From an uncultured Lachnospiraceae bacterium (GTDB lineage: Bacteria > Bacillota > Clostridia > Lachnospirales > Lachnospiraceae): DNA of 64,000 bases. The position numbers were made by a program, and so were the translations under genes. The notes beneath the pieces were generated by a model. The model had not been told where the DNA came from and made no database searches. It was given only the letters and a program-made list of their open reading frames with translations. Every line of letters starts with the position of its first letter. Position 1 is the stretch's first letter. Shown here one piece after another: positions 1 to 9,300 of this stretch. Where the stretch lies: assembly GCA_910585765.1 (NCBI GenBank), contig CAJUES010000010.1:9618-73617 (forward strand), in the 5' to 3' direction.

Positions 1-87
1 CAGGCAGACCATGCGGTAAATTTTACAGACAAAAGCAACCGCCATAGCAGTGACCTTTTCATATAATAAATTACAAGGAGAATGCAA

Positions 88-1389
88 ATGCTCAGAAACA
101 AAGATATCTTAGAATTAAAGAGGCGCTTTAAGAAAGAGGCCTGCACTTTCACCAGAATGTGCGGGTGCTACGTGGACGCGAACAAAAACAAGATCGTGGA
201 ATTGAACGAGACCTTTCTGAACCTCGAGGACGAAGAGTTTTTCAAGTACCTCGAGATCGCCAAAAAAGCCCTCTCCGGCACCATCGGCAACAACCTGCTG
301 GAGCTGAACTTTGCCAGGGAGGAGGAGGAACCCGGCGGAAAACAGCAGTATCTGCTGGGACTGCGGGAGAGCGGGCTGAAAAATCCCGACCTGTTAGAAC
401 ACCTCTATGACATGATCATCGACAATTATGACTACGTGGGCAACTATCTGATCCTGGTCTTCCACGACGCATACGATGTGATCACCAAGACGAACGACGA
501 CCTCAAGCTCGACGAGTCCGAGGAGGTCTTTACCTATCTGCTGTGCGCCATCTGCCCCGTCAACCTGTCGAAACCGGGTCTTGGCTACCGTGCCGACTTA
601 AACCGCATCGGCATCCGCATACAGGACTGGGTCGTAGGTGCTCCCGATGTCGGATTTCTGTTCCCGTCCTTTGTGGAGCGCTCGACAGACATCCACTCGC
701 TTACATATTATGTCCGGGACGCCAAGGATTCCCACCGCGACTTTATCGAGACCGCACTCGGCTGCGGCGCAAAGCGGACGGCAACCGAGGAGCACAACAC
801 GTTCAGCAGCATTGTGAAGACCGCGATCGCCCCGATCATCGAGGACAGCGACGCGATGCTGCTCAACATCCAGGAGAAGTTAAACGATCTCGCGGAGGAG
901 CACGATGCAGCGATGGAAGATCTGGTTCTCGTCGAACCGGAGGATTTCACGCTCACCGCCGAGATGATCAGTGAAGTGTTTGCGGACAGCGCGGTTCCCG
1001 ACGCCGCCGTGATGCAGATCCAGAACCATTTCACAGAGGAATTCAGCGACAAACCGCCCGTGGTGAAAAATCTCGTGAACGAGAAGGCGATCGAAAAAAA
1101 CAATAAAGAGAAAAAAGAGATCAGGCTCCTCGAGGAAGTCGCAACCTTAAAGCAGGAACTCCAGGACACCCGGCAGGAGAACGAGGAAAAGACAGAACAG
1201 ATCGAGACGCTCGTGAAGATGGAAGCGCCCGTCGATCCCGAGGAGGCAAAGAACTGGGCGGAGGTCTTCCTGCGCATGAAGCCCGACAAGGCAGAACAGG
1301 TCAAATTCGAGACGATCGACGGTCAGAAATATCTCATGATCCCCATGGAGGAACATGAGCACATCAATTTAAACGGCGTTGAAAAATAA
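88..1389 (+). CDS. DUF4317 family protein
   Basis: This is a 433-residue soluble protein with no signal peptide or membrane segment. The N terminus (MLRNKDILELKRRFKKEACT) and the acidic, Leu-rich body match the DUF4317 family of Firmicutes as I remember it; the family has no established function. Roughly residues 330-380 are Lys/Glu-rich and predicted to form a coiled coil. An ATG at 82 sits only one base after AAGGAG (75-80), while the ATG at 88 has a 7-base spacer, so 88 is preferred. It is probably cotranscribed with the Ser-rich membrane protein that begins 14 bases after its stop. Confidence 0.85.
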   Translation: MLRNKDILELKRRFKKEACTFTRMCGCYVDANKNKIVELNETFLNLEDEEFFKYLEIAKKALSGTIGNNLLELNFAREEEEPGGKQQYLLGLRESGLKNPDLLEHLYDMIIDNYDYVGNYLILVFHDAYDVITKTNDDLKLDESEEVFTYLLCAICPVNLSKPGLGYRADLNRIGIRIQDWVVGAPDVGFLFPSFVERSTDIHSLTYYVRDAKDSHRDFIETALGCGAKRTATEEHNTFSSIVKTAIAPIIEDSDAMLLNIQEKLNDLAEEHDAAMEDLVLVEPEDFTLTAEMISEVFADSAVPDAAVMQIQNHFTEEFSDKPPVVKNLVNEKAIEKNNKEKKEIRLLEEVATLKQELQDTRQENEEKTEQIETLVKMEAPVDPEEAKNWAEVFLRMKPDKAEQVKFETIDGQKYLMIPMEEHEHINLNGVEK

Positions 1390-1403
1390 AGGAGGATATC
1401 AGC

Positions 1404-2501
1404 ATGCCCAGAGCAGGTTCCGGCGGCGGACGCACATCATCCCCCCGCCGCTCATCAGGAGGTCACTCGTCATCGCGCAGCTCAGGAGGCCACCGCATCA
1501 GCAGCCGCAGTTCCGGCAGCAGCCGGGCAGGAAGCGCGCGCAGTACCGTCTTCCGTTCCAGCAGTTCGTCGTCATACCGCCGCAGTGCACCGCCCCCGCC
1601 ATCATTTGGAGGCACCAGAACGCCGCCCCCGCCGCCATTTCAAGGCCCGGGAATGCCGCTCCCGCGCCGATACAGCGGCAGGACCTACCGGGGTAATTAT
1701 TACGGCGGTTCCCCCAGCAGTCCCGCAGTGTCCGTCATCGCGTCCGTCATCGTCCTTATCGTCATACTGTTTTTTGTGTCGGTATTTTTCTCAGCGATAT
1801 CCTCCGCCGGCAGATCCAACGGTTCTGCTCTCCCCGCCAGCACGAGAAACCGCGAGAAATTAAACGCGGGGCTGTCCTTCGACAGCGGCTGCATCGTCGA
1901 CGAGATCGGCTGGTTTGACTCCGTGTCTGCGGCAGGAAGACAGCTGCGGACCTTTTATGACAAGACGGGCGTGCAGCCGTACATCGTACTGCTGCAACAT
2001 CACCCTGAACTGACCACGGATTCCCAGAAAGAGTCCTATGCGCAGGATTATTACGAGGACAATATCGACAACGAGGCGACGTTCCTCTACATGTACTTCG
2101 CGGAGGAAGATGTGGACAATGATGTCGGATATATGTGCTACGTGAACGGCAAGCAGGTGGATTCCGTCATGGATGCGGAGGCGGTCGACATCTTCTGGGG
2201 ATATCTTGACCGCAACTGGTACAGCGACATGTCCACAGACGAGCTCTTCGTGAATGCCTTTACCAGGACGGCAGAGACGATCATGGCAAAGACCAGAACA
2301 AAGACTGATATCATCTTTATCCTGGTCGCAGGTGTTGTCATCATAGGCATCATCGCCGCCGTCATCACCGCCATGAAGACCAAGCGCAGACACGAGCGCG
2401 AGCGGGCGGAGGAGACACAGCGCATCTTAAATACGCCGCTGCCTGATGATCCGCTGAGTTCACAGGGGAAAACGCAGACAAACAACAATATCCAACTGTA
2501 G
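1404..2501 (+). CDS. Ser/Arg/Pro-rich membrane protein, two membrane segments
   Basis: A 365-residue protein. Residues 1-100 are low-complexity Ser/Gly/Arg with proline runs, followed by a membrane helix at about 108-131, an acidic globular domain (about 140-295) and a second helix at about 302-324 with a basic tail. The middle domain (residues around TGVQPYIVLL and FAEEDVDNDVGY) recalls the layout of TPM-phosphatase-like extracellular domains flanked by membrane helices and low-complexity Ser/Gly; that is a weak resemblance. GGAGG lies 8 bases before the ATG. The gene follows the DUF4317 gene in an apparent two-gene operon closed by the hairpin at 2511-2552. Function unknown. Confidence 0.8.
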   Translation: MPRAGSGGGRTSSPRRSSGGHSSSRSSGGHRISSRSSGSSRAGSARSTVFRSSSSSSYRRSAPPPPSFGGTRTPPPPPFQGPGMPLPRRYSGRTYRGNYYGGSPSSPAVSVIASVIVLIVILFFVSVFFSAISSAGRSNGSALPASTRNREKLNAGLSFDSGCIVDEIGWFDSVSAAGRQLRTFYDKTGVQPYIVLLQHHPELTTDSQKESYAQDYYEDNIDNEATFLYMYFAEEDVDNDVGYMCYVNGKQVDSVMDAEAVDIFWGYLDRNWYSDMSTDELFVNAFTRTAETIMAKTRTKTDIIFILVAGVVIIGIIAAVITAMKTKRRHERERAEETQRILNTPLPDDPLSSQGKTQTNNNIQL

Positions 2502-2510
2502 AGAATATAG

Positions 2511-2552
2511 AAAGGTATTTCAGGAAAAAGCATCCTTTTCCGAAATACCTTT
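2511..2552. terminator. Bidirectional intrinsic terminator
   Basis: AAAGGTATTTC (2511-2521) pairs with GAAATACCTTT (2542-2552), and an inner GGAAAA/TTTTCC extends the stem. T-rich flanks on both strands would let it end the plus-strand operon and also the minus-strand gene remnant at 2560. Confidence 0.8.
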
Positions 2553-2559
2553 TATCATC

Positions 2560-2632
2560 TTATATGCCAAGGATCCGCTCGGCAATCTCCCGGATCACGC
2601 CCTCCCCGCCGCGTCTGTCCAAGTATAAGCAA
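2560..2632 (-). pseudogene. C-terminal remnant of a KdsC-like HAD phosphatase
   Basis: Read on the minus strand, the last ~22 codons before a TAA (2560-2562) give YLDRRGGEGVIREIAERILG. This resembles the conserved C-terminal tail of KdsC/YrbI-type HAD phosphatases (GGxGAxRExxxxIL). Nothing recognisable precedes it, so the rest of the gene is gone. The remnant still abuts a terminator (2511-2552), as the intact gene would have. Family assignment is from memory of the motif. Confidence 0.55.
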
Positions 2633-2647
2633 TTATTTTTTGTACAT

Positions 2648-2656
2648 TGCTATAAT
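2648..2656 (+). promoter_or_regulatory. Extended -10 promoter for the XRE regulator
   Basis: TGCTATAAT is a perfect extended -10 (TGN-TATAAT) without a clear -35. It would give a leader of about 185 bases before the regulator gene at 2848. The placement is inference. Confidence 0.4.
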
Positions 2657-2847
2657 CATGTTACTATTCCGTCGTTCGTTCCTATGGTGAAAAACATGCG
2701 CCAAACTGATGCCCTTTATCAATTTGTGCGCATAGTTGATTACAGTTCGCACCAGAAAGCACAAATAGTTGTCAGATTATGGAAGAATGCGGACTGTGAC
2801 ATGATCACAAAATAATATCAGCCACCACGCGAGAATGGAGAATATTT

Positions 2848-3267
2848 ATGAAAAAGAAATCCCTTGCCCTCAAACTCCTTGAACTGCGGCAGGCACACGA
2901 TCTCACACAGAAGCAGCTCTGCGAATCCCTCAACATAGGGCGTTCAACATACTCCTATTTTGAGACGGGCAGCCGGATTCCCGACGTGGAGACGCTGCTT
3001 CTGATCGCCCGGTATTATGATGTGTCTCTCGACGAACTTGTGACAGACTCCAAACCCCATCGCGCGTCTGAAACAGCCGGCGCGGAATGCCCAGACATTC
3101 AGATCCTCCATCATCTGATGTCCAAAAACATCCCCGTTGACTTCGTGATGGAACTGTCAAAAGCGGACTTTGATTTTCTGTATAATTATAAAGAACTGAC
3201 AGATGAGAACAAGGCAGAGATGCAGTATCTTATGAATTACAAGCTGAGAAAGCAGGCGGATCGCTGA
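2848..3267 (+). CDS. XRE-family HTH transcriptional regulator
   Basis: 139 residues. Residues 5-62 form a classic Cro/C1 helix-turn-helix (LRQAHDLTQKQLCESLNIGR, then STYSYFETGSRIPDVETLL). The C-terminal half is a short alpha-helical region with no recognised ligand domain. A GGAG stands 7 bases before the ATG. It stands alone between decayed DNA and a small minus-strand gene, so its target is not apparent. Confidence 0.85.
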   Translation: MKKKSLALKLLELRQAHDLTQKQLCESLNIGRSTYSYFETGSRIPDVETLLLIARYYDVSLDELVTDSKPHRASETAGAECPDIQILHHLMSKNIPVDFVMELSKADFDFLYNYKELTDENKAEMQYLMNYKLRKQADR

Positions 3268-3392
3268 CCATCATTCATTATGTAATATCTAACCGCCTGC
3301 TATATCCGCGTGTGATATAATACATTTTCATGCTCTGATCCCATTCACACGGGCTCGAAAAGGAAATTGCCTGGTTGCGTTTGTACTGCTTA

Positions 3393-3644
3393 TTAGGACA
3401 GCGATTCAAAAATCAGTTTCGCCATGCACTTCATCCCCAATTCAAATCCTCTTCGTTCCGCGATATTTGCTGCTTCAAAAAGACGCGAATCAACATATTC
3501 ATGGTATTCCTGCGGTAACTCCGCCTGTATTGCTTCTATTATTGTCTCCACCTGCTGTTCTATATCCTTTTCCGTCTGTATCAGATCTGGTATTGCCGTG
3601 TTCACTTTATCAAATATTTCCAAAATTATTTCCTGCATTTTCAT
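3393..3644 (-). CDS. Small conserved-looking helical protein
   Basis: 83 residues, acidic, mostly helical, with no membrane segment. The C-terminal part (AANIAERRGFELGMKCMAKL) has the FxxGxxxxxxL pattern of several small Firmicutes DUF families, but I do not recognise the family. The upstream ribosome site is weak (GCAGGG). Codon use resembles a real gene and no better frame overlaps it. Function unknown. Confidence 0.55.
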   Translation of the reverse strand: MKMQEIILEIFDKVNTAIPDLIQTEKDIEQQVETIIEAIQAELPQEYHEYVDSRLFEAANIAERRGFELGMKCMAKLIFESLS

Positions 3645-3699
3645 CCCTGCTTTCTTTGTTGTTGCTCATATATTTGTATACTCCCTATAAAATACTCCA

Positions 3700-3865
3700 G
3701 AGCATGTTTGAAAAATGTTTTCTGTCAAATGTGCGGCACAGTTTGTTGGAGATTTGTGTCAAATGAAGGCGGCGCAGGAAGCAAAAGCATAAAGGGCAAT
3801 GCCTTACGTCGACTAAATTTGACGCAAATATCACGCATGGCGGAAATAACTTTTCAAACACACTC
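3700..3865 (+). repeat. Structured palindromic repeat, family 1, copy A
   Basis: About 166 bases with inverted ends: GAGCATGTTTGAAAAATG on the left and TTTTCAAACACACTC on the right. Internal blocks TTTCTGTCA, ATGTGCGG, GTTTGTTGGAG, GACTAAATT and GCAAATATCACGCA recur in copy B (10547-10744) in the same order. It carries no gene and behaves like a MITE or REP-like element. Confidence 0.75.
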
Positions 3866-4079
3866 CCGAAAACCAATCCTTCCCTTTTCAACCGCATATA
3901 TCGTATCAGGATCCTCAGCATGCACTTTCTAAAAGATCATCATATATGGATCATAGCGAAAAATATTATTGTACGTACTCTATTCTATCAGACCGGACAG
4001 CGAACCTTACCTTTACAAAGGTAATTAAAAAAATTTTTAAATTTAATCTCCAAATTATCAGTTGTGCTATTTTTTACAT

Positions 4080-4108
4080 TTGAGTAGACACATCGTATGA
4101 AATATGAT
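4080..4108 (+). promoter_or_regulatory. Sigma-A promoter for the Rpn nuclease gene
   Basis: TTGAGT (4080-4085), a 17-base spacer and TATGAT (4103-4108) lie about 40 bases before the coding start. Confidence 0.5.
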
Positions 4109-4149
4109 ATATTTTAACCACATATGGAGAGCAGGGCATTTTACAGCAA

Positions 4150-5031
4150 ATGCAGTACAAAAAGAAAAAGGCAACTAAACAATCTCTTGAAAAGGTTGAC
4201 GGCAGGCTTGTATACAATATGACAAACGACTACATGTTCCGGGCGGTCTTGCAGACAAACAGGAAAGTACTGGCGGGGATCATCGGCGCGCTTCTGCACG
4301 TTGATCCGGAGTCCCTTGACGTCGAGATCCGGAATCCGATCATACTCGGGCAGTCCTTCGAAAATAAGGATATGATCCTCGACATCAATGTCTCGGTCAA
4401 CAACCAATCAAGGCTGAATCTTGAGATGCAGGTCGTCAACTATGGAAACTGGAAAGAGCGTTCTTTGAGTTATCTCTGCCGCTCTTTTGACAACGTGTAT
4501 AGGGGGAAGGATTACATTACAGCAAACCCCGTGATACAGATCAGTTTCATCGATTTCACCCTGTTTCCCGACTCCCCTGAGTTCTATGCCACGTACCTGC
4601 TCAAAAACATCAGAAACAACAGGGTCTACACGGATAAACTGCAGTTGTCCGTAGTGGAGTTGAACAGCATCACTCTGGCCACAAAAGACGACCGTCTCTA
4701 CAAACTGGACAAATGGGCTGCCTTTTTCAAGGCAGGAACATGGAAGGAGTTGAACTCTATGGCTGCTACAGACCAATACATGAAAGCAGCGGCAAACACG
4801 ATCTTTGAACTCTGCTCTGATGAGAATATCAGGGAACTCTGCCGCAGACGCGAGGAATATGAGGCTTATGAGCGCCACATCAATGCCGAGGTCAAGAGTT
4901 TGAAACTCGCCAATGCAAATCTGTCCAAAGAAAACACTGATCTGTCCAAGAAGAATGCGAGTTTATTGCAGGCAAATGCCAACAAAGATCAGGAAATCGC
5001 AAGGCTGAAAGAGTTGCTTGCGCGTAAGTAA
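4150..5031 (+). CDS. Rpn-family PD-(D/E)XK nuclease / putative transposase
   Basis: 293 residues. The N-terminal two thirds match the PD-(D/E)XK family transposase / Rpn recombination-promoting nuclease group: a conserved NDYMFRAVL segment near residue 27, then a D (in MILDINV, ~80) and an ExQ (in NLEMQV, ~97) that fit the catalytic D...ExQ/K pattern. Residues 245-293 are a coiled coil with a near-repeat (LSKENTDLSKKNASLLQANA). Ribosome binding is poor at the ATG; an in-frame ATT at 4138 lies 7 bases after GGAGA, so the true start is uncertain. These proteins are common, often multicopy, in gut Clostridia; the biological role is unclear. Confidence 0.8.
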   Translation: MQYKKKKATKQSLEKVDGRLVYNMTNDYMFRAVLQTNRKVLAGIIGALLHVDPESLDVEIRNPIILGQSFENKDMILDINVSVNNQSRLNLEMQVVNYGNWKERSLSYLCRSFDNVYRGKDYITANPVIQISFIDFTLFPDSPEFYATYLLKNIRNNRVYTDKLQLSVVELNSITLATKDDRLYKLDKWAAFFKAGTWKELNSMAATDQYMKAAANTIFELCSDENIRELCRRREEYEAYERHINAEVKSLKLANANLSKENTDLSKKNASLLQANANKDQEIARLKELLARK

Positions 5032-5086
5032 GGAACTGTAGGAAACTATCCTGCGCAAGTTGCATCGGTTATGTTCCTGCGGTTCC
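5032..5086 (+). repeat. Palindromic repeat, family 2 (GGAACTGT type)
   Basis: GGAACTGTAGGAAAC at the left pairs with GTTCCTGCGGTTCC at the right around a core containing TATCCTGCGCAAGTTGCAT. The same layout and core occur at 61997-62057 and in a longer form at 13243-13320. It starts directly after the stop of the nuclease gene and could also act as its terminator. Confidence 0.55.
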
Positions 5087-5179
5087 TAAACGGATTTTGG
5101 CAACAGACACCGCCAGTTCCGGCTGACATTCTTCTGTTGGAAGCCTGTGGACAATCGAGTAGGGGAACGACCTTCTCCA

Positions 5180-5221
5180 CTACTCGCCGTGCGCCGCCTT
5201 GCGGCTTAGTTCCTCTGCACG
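5180..5221 (-). repeat. Short dispersed repeat, family 3, copy 1
   Basis: Read on the minus strand: GTGCAGAGGAACTAAGCCG, then a small GCCGCAAGGCGGC hairpin, then GCGCA and GAGTAG. A second copy with the same 20-base start lies at 9573-9611. Here it directly follows the stop codon of the hydrolase gene. Confidence 0.65.
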
Positions 5222-6286
5222 TTATTCTCCGATCGCTTCCATATAAAAGTCCAGGATCTTTTCAAAAAGTTCCTCGTCCAGCCGCGACGTCAGTTCCTTG
5301 TCAATCGTGTCATTCCACTCTTTTGCGATCTCATCCGGAACCTCATTCGCGTATTCCTCCAAGATGAGATTGTACTCCTGGTTCAATTGTTCCATATACG
5401 CCAGACGTTCCTCGCTGTGGTCCATCATCAGATTGCCGTGCTCCCTGCCCTCGAGCAGAACAAACTGCACATCATCCCTTGTAATCTTATCCCGGTTCGC
5501 ATAGATACAGGGACCGTCAAAACCGACAAAATCATCCTGGTCCCCCTGAATGATCATCACCGCCGTGTGTTCCGCACGGTTGATCCCGCTCGTCGCAGTC
5601 AGATTCATCCGATCCCCGAAGGTCATGCGCAGGGTCAGCCATACAAAAGGCTTCTCCACATAGACAAACGAACCAAGAAGGCTCTTTCCTACGTACGTCA
5701 TCTCCTCCAGGCTGTCATTATATCCGGCAAGGCTTGCAACAGCGATAATATCATGGTCATAGTTCAGGATCGCCGTTGTCGCATATCCACCCCAGCTATG
5801 CCCATAGAGACAGATCGGAAGCCCGCGAAACACCGGATTTTGCTCCACGTAGGTCAGCGCGTTGTCCAGATCGATCACCGACTGCACAAGTCCGATGCAG
5901 CTGTCGCCGGTCGAAACGCCGCTCCCGGTGTTGTCATAGGCAAACACCATAAACCCATTGTCTACAAAATATTTCGTCTCGCCGATATACCCCTCCGAGT
6001 CCTCTCCAAGTCCATGGGATATCACCACCAAACCCTTTGCAGCATTATCCATTCCATAGATATAGCCTGTCAATGTCTCATCTCCGGAGGGAAACGTCAC
6101 CGTCTCCCTCTCAAAATCCTCATAATCTGCCCATCGCATGTACTCGGAATACTGTTTCTGTTCACTGCGGTTAAAATACTGTTTCATATAATGATTGATC
6201 AAAGCAAAAGAGACAACAACAAAAATCACAACAGCACTTATAACCACTATCATCATAACCTTTAAGAGCCTGCCCTTTTTCCTCAT
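5222..6286 (-). CDS. Membrane-anchored alpha/beta hydrolase (S33-like)
   Basis: 354 residues. A basic N terminus and one membrane helix (about residues 8-30) anchor an extracellular alpha/beta hydrolase fold. The nucleophile elbow GHSWGG lies near residue 165; the strand before it and the oxyanion-type HGLG (~92) fit the serine aminopeptidase S33/lysophospholipase group. Candidate acid and His are in GDQDDF (~250) and EHGN (~287). The C-terminal 60 residues are helical and acidic. The substrate cannot be told from sequence; lipid or peptide ester cleavage at the cell surface is the family norm. It stands alone on the minus strand. Confidence 0.8.
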   Translation of the reverse strand: MRKKGRLLKVMMIVVISAVVIFVVVSFALINHYMKQYFNRSEQKQYSEYMRWADYEDFERETVTFPSGDETLTGYIYGMDNAAKGLVVISHGLGEDSEGYIGETKYFVDNGFMVFAYDNTGSGVSTGDSCIGLVQSVIDLDNALTYVEQNPVFRGLPICLYGHSWGGYATTAILNYDHDIIAVASLAGYNDSLEEMTYVGKSLLGSFVYVEKPFVWLTLRMTFGDRMNLTATSGINRAEHTAVMIIQGDQDDFVGFDGPCIYANRDKITRDDVQFVLLEGREHGNLMMDHSEERLAYMEQLNQEYNLILEEYANEVPDEIAKEWNDTIDKELTSRLDEELFEKILDFYMEAIGE

Positions 6287-6356
6287 GTCAATGCACTTCC
6301 CATATCATACACCCCACTATGCTATTGCCCTCTTTGTTCCTCCGGGACGTGTGCCC

Positions 6357-9300
6357 TTATACCCTTTCCAGACCAATTTCCGTATTCTCGCCATTGATAT
6401 TCCACGTCTTTGCATTGGGCAATTCACTCACACCGTACACAAATGCGTCCGCCAGTACCTTTTCCCCTATTGGATTCTCATGCTTCTGCACGACCGAGAC
6501 CACCCTGTCGCTGCCGCTGATATACACCTTGATGTGATCCATGACCTCAAATCCTGAATCCTTGCGCATGGTCTGCACTTTGCTGATCACCTCGTAGACG
6601 AAACCTTCCTCGACAAGCTCATCTGTCAGATTGGTATCAAGCACGACGGTGACAGTATTGTCCGCCTCTGTCACATACCCTTCCTTCTGCGAGATGTCAA
6701 TCAACAGATCCTCCTCCGCTAGTTTCACCTCCGTGCCATTCACGTCAAAGGCAATGAAACCGTCTGCCTTCAGCGCATCCATCGCCGCATTGCCATCGAT
6801 CGAAGAAAGCGTTTCCTTGATGCCGCCGAGCTGTTTTCCGTACTTTGGTCCCACCGTCTTTAGCTGTGGCTTGAACGTGTAGGTTGTAAATTCCCTGACA
6901 TCATCCGTAAACACGACCTTCTTGACATTCAGTTCATCCTCGATGATCTCCTGATAAAATGCGTCCAGCGTGAACGGCGCCTTGATGAACATGGTGCTGA
7001 TCGGCTGCCTGTTCTTGATATTTGCCGTGTTTCTGCAGGCGCGCCCCATGACAACCGTCTTTAGCACCGCCTCCATGTCCGCCTCGAGCTGCTTGTCGAT
7101 AAGCTTTTCATCGACCGCCGGGAAGTCACACAGATGGATGCTCTCCGGCGCAGACTTGTCGATGCTGCACACGAGATTCCGGTAGATGTCCTCCGTCATG
7201 AACGGAATCATGGGCGCCGCCGCTTTTGCGATCGTCACAAGCGCGGTGTAGAGTGTCATGTAGGCATTGATCTTATCCTGCTCCATGCCTTTTGCCCAGA
7301 AGCGCTCGCGGCTTCGCCTTACATACCAGTTGCTCATCTCATCGACAAACTCCTGCAGAGCTCTTGCCGCCTCGGGAATCCTGTAGTTCTCCAGGCTATA
7401 GTCCACTTCTCCCACCACGGTGTTGAGCTTTGACAAGAGCCACTTATCCATCACCGGCAGCCTGTCGTACTCAAGCGTGTATTTCGTCGCGTCAAACGCA
7501 TCGATATTTGCGTAGAGCACGAAGAATGCGTACGTGTTCCACAGCGTACCCATGAACTTGCGCTGCCCCTCCTGCACTGCCTTTCCGTGAAAACGGTTCG
7601 GGAGCCACGGCGCTGAATTGACATAGAAATACCAACGGATCGCATCGGCACCATACGTCTCGAGCGCCTCAAACGGATCGACCGCATTGCCCTTTGACTT
7701 TGACATCTTCTGCCCGTTCTCATCCTGCACATGGCCAAGTACGATAACATTTTCATACGGTGCTTTATTAAACAAAAGTGTAGATTCTGCCATCAGCGAG
7801 TAGAACCAGCCGCGCGTCTGATCCACCGCCTCGGAGATAAACTGCGCCGGGAACTGCTGCTCAAACAGCTCCTTATTTTCAAACGGATAATGGTGCTGCG
7901 CAAACGGCATAGCACCGGAGTCAAACCAGCAGTCGATCACCTCCGGAACTCTGTGCATCTCCTTTCCGCAGTCGGGACACTTGAACGTCACCTCGTCGAT
8001 ATACGGTCTGTGCAGCTCCACCTTTGCGGCATCGGGATTGCCGCTTCTGTCCGCAAGCTCCTGTCTGCTGCCGATGCACTCCTGATGACCGCACTCGCAC
8101 TCCCACACATTCAGCGGCGTCCCCCAGTAGCGGTTGCGCGAGATGCCCCAGTCCTGAATATTTTCAAGCCAATCCCCGAAACGTCCCTTGCCGATGGACT
8201 CCGGAATCCAGTTTACAGTGTTATTATTTCTGACCAGATCATCTTTCACAGCTGTCATCTTGATAAACCACGACTCGCGCGCATAGTAGATGAGCGGCGT
8301 GTCACAGCGCCAGCAGTGCGGGTACTCATGCTCAAATTTCGGCGCATCGAACAAAAGCCCCTTCTCCTCCAGATCCTTCAGGATCATCGGATCTGCCTTC
8401 TTCACAAAAACGCCTGCGTAAGATGTCTCCTCCGTCATTTCCCCCTTGCCGTTAACAAGCTGCACAAACGGCAGGTCATACTTTCTGCCGACATTGGCAT
8501 CATCCTCACCAAACGCCGGCGCAATGTGTACGATACCAGTACCGTCTGTCATGGTGACATAGTTGTCACAGGTGATAAAATGGGCTTTCTTGTGCTGCTT
8601 TTCGATGATCCCCGCCGCGAAGTCAAACAGCGGTTCATACGCTTTGCGCTCCAGATCGGTACCCTTATATGTTTCCAGCACTTCAAACGGTTTGTCCCCC
8701 TCATTCTCCGCCAGCTTTCCGAGAACTTTATCGAGAAGCGCCTCCGCCATGTAGTACGTGTAACCGTCAACAGCCTTCACTTTACAGTAGATCTCATCCG
8801 GATTGACGCAGAGCGCCACGTTTGAGGGAAGTGTCCAGGGTGTCGTCGTCCACGCAAGGAAATACGCCTCCTCGCCGACTACCTTGAACCGCACTACTGC
8901 CGAGCGCTCCTTGACAGTCTTATAGCCCTGTGCGACCTCCTGTGAGGAGAGCGGTGTCCCGCATCTCGGACAGTAGGGCACGATCTTGAAGCCCTTATAC
9001 AACAGCTTTTTATTCCAGATCTCCTTCAATGCCCACCACTCGGATTCGATAAAATCATCATGGTACGTGACGTAGGGATCATCCATATCCGCCCAGAAAC
9101 CGACTGTTCCCGAGAAATCCTCCCACATACCTTTATACTTCCACACGGATTCCTTGCACTTTTTGATAAAGGGCTCCATGCCGTACTCCTCGATCTGCTC
9201 CTTGCCGTTGAGCCCCAGAAGCTTCTCAACCTCAAGCTCGACAGGAAGACCATGCGTATCCCAGCCCGCCTTCCTCGGCACCATATATCCCTTCATGGTG

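Larger units (their letters stand above)
3645..4149. other. Gene-free 0.5 kb with a structured repeat
   Basis: No gene is supported here. It contains repeat copy A (3700-3865), AT-rich DNA from 3960 to 4080, and a promoter for the downstream nuclease gene (4080-4108). Confidence 0.6.

Noticed and set aside
2564..2815. 83-codon plus-strand open frame
   Set aside because: Antisense over the KdsC-like remnant and then random AT-rich DNA; no ribosome site.
4150..5031. Active insertion sequence
   Set aside because: The Rpn-type protein lacks flanking inverted repeats or target duplications, and the family is better seen as a nuclease than a classic IS transposase.
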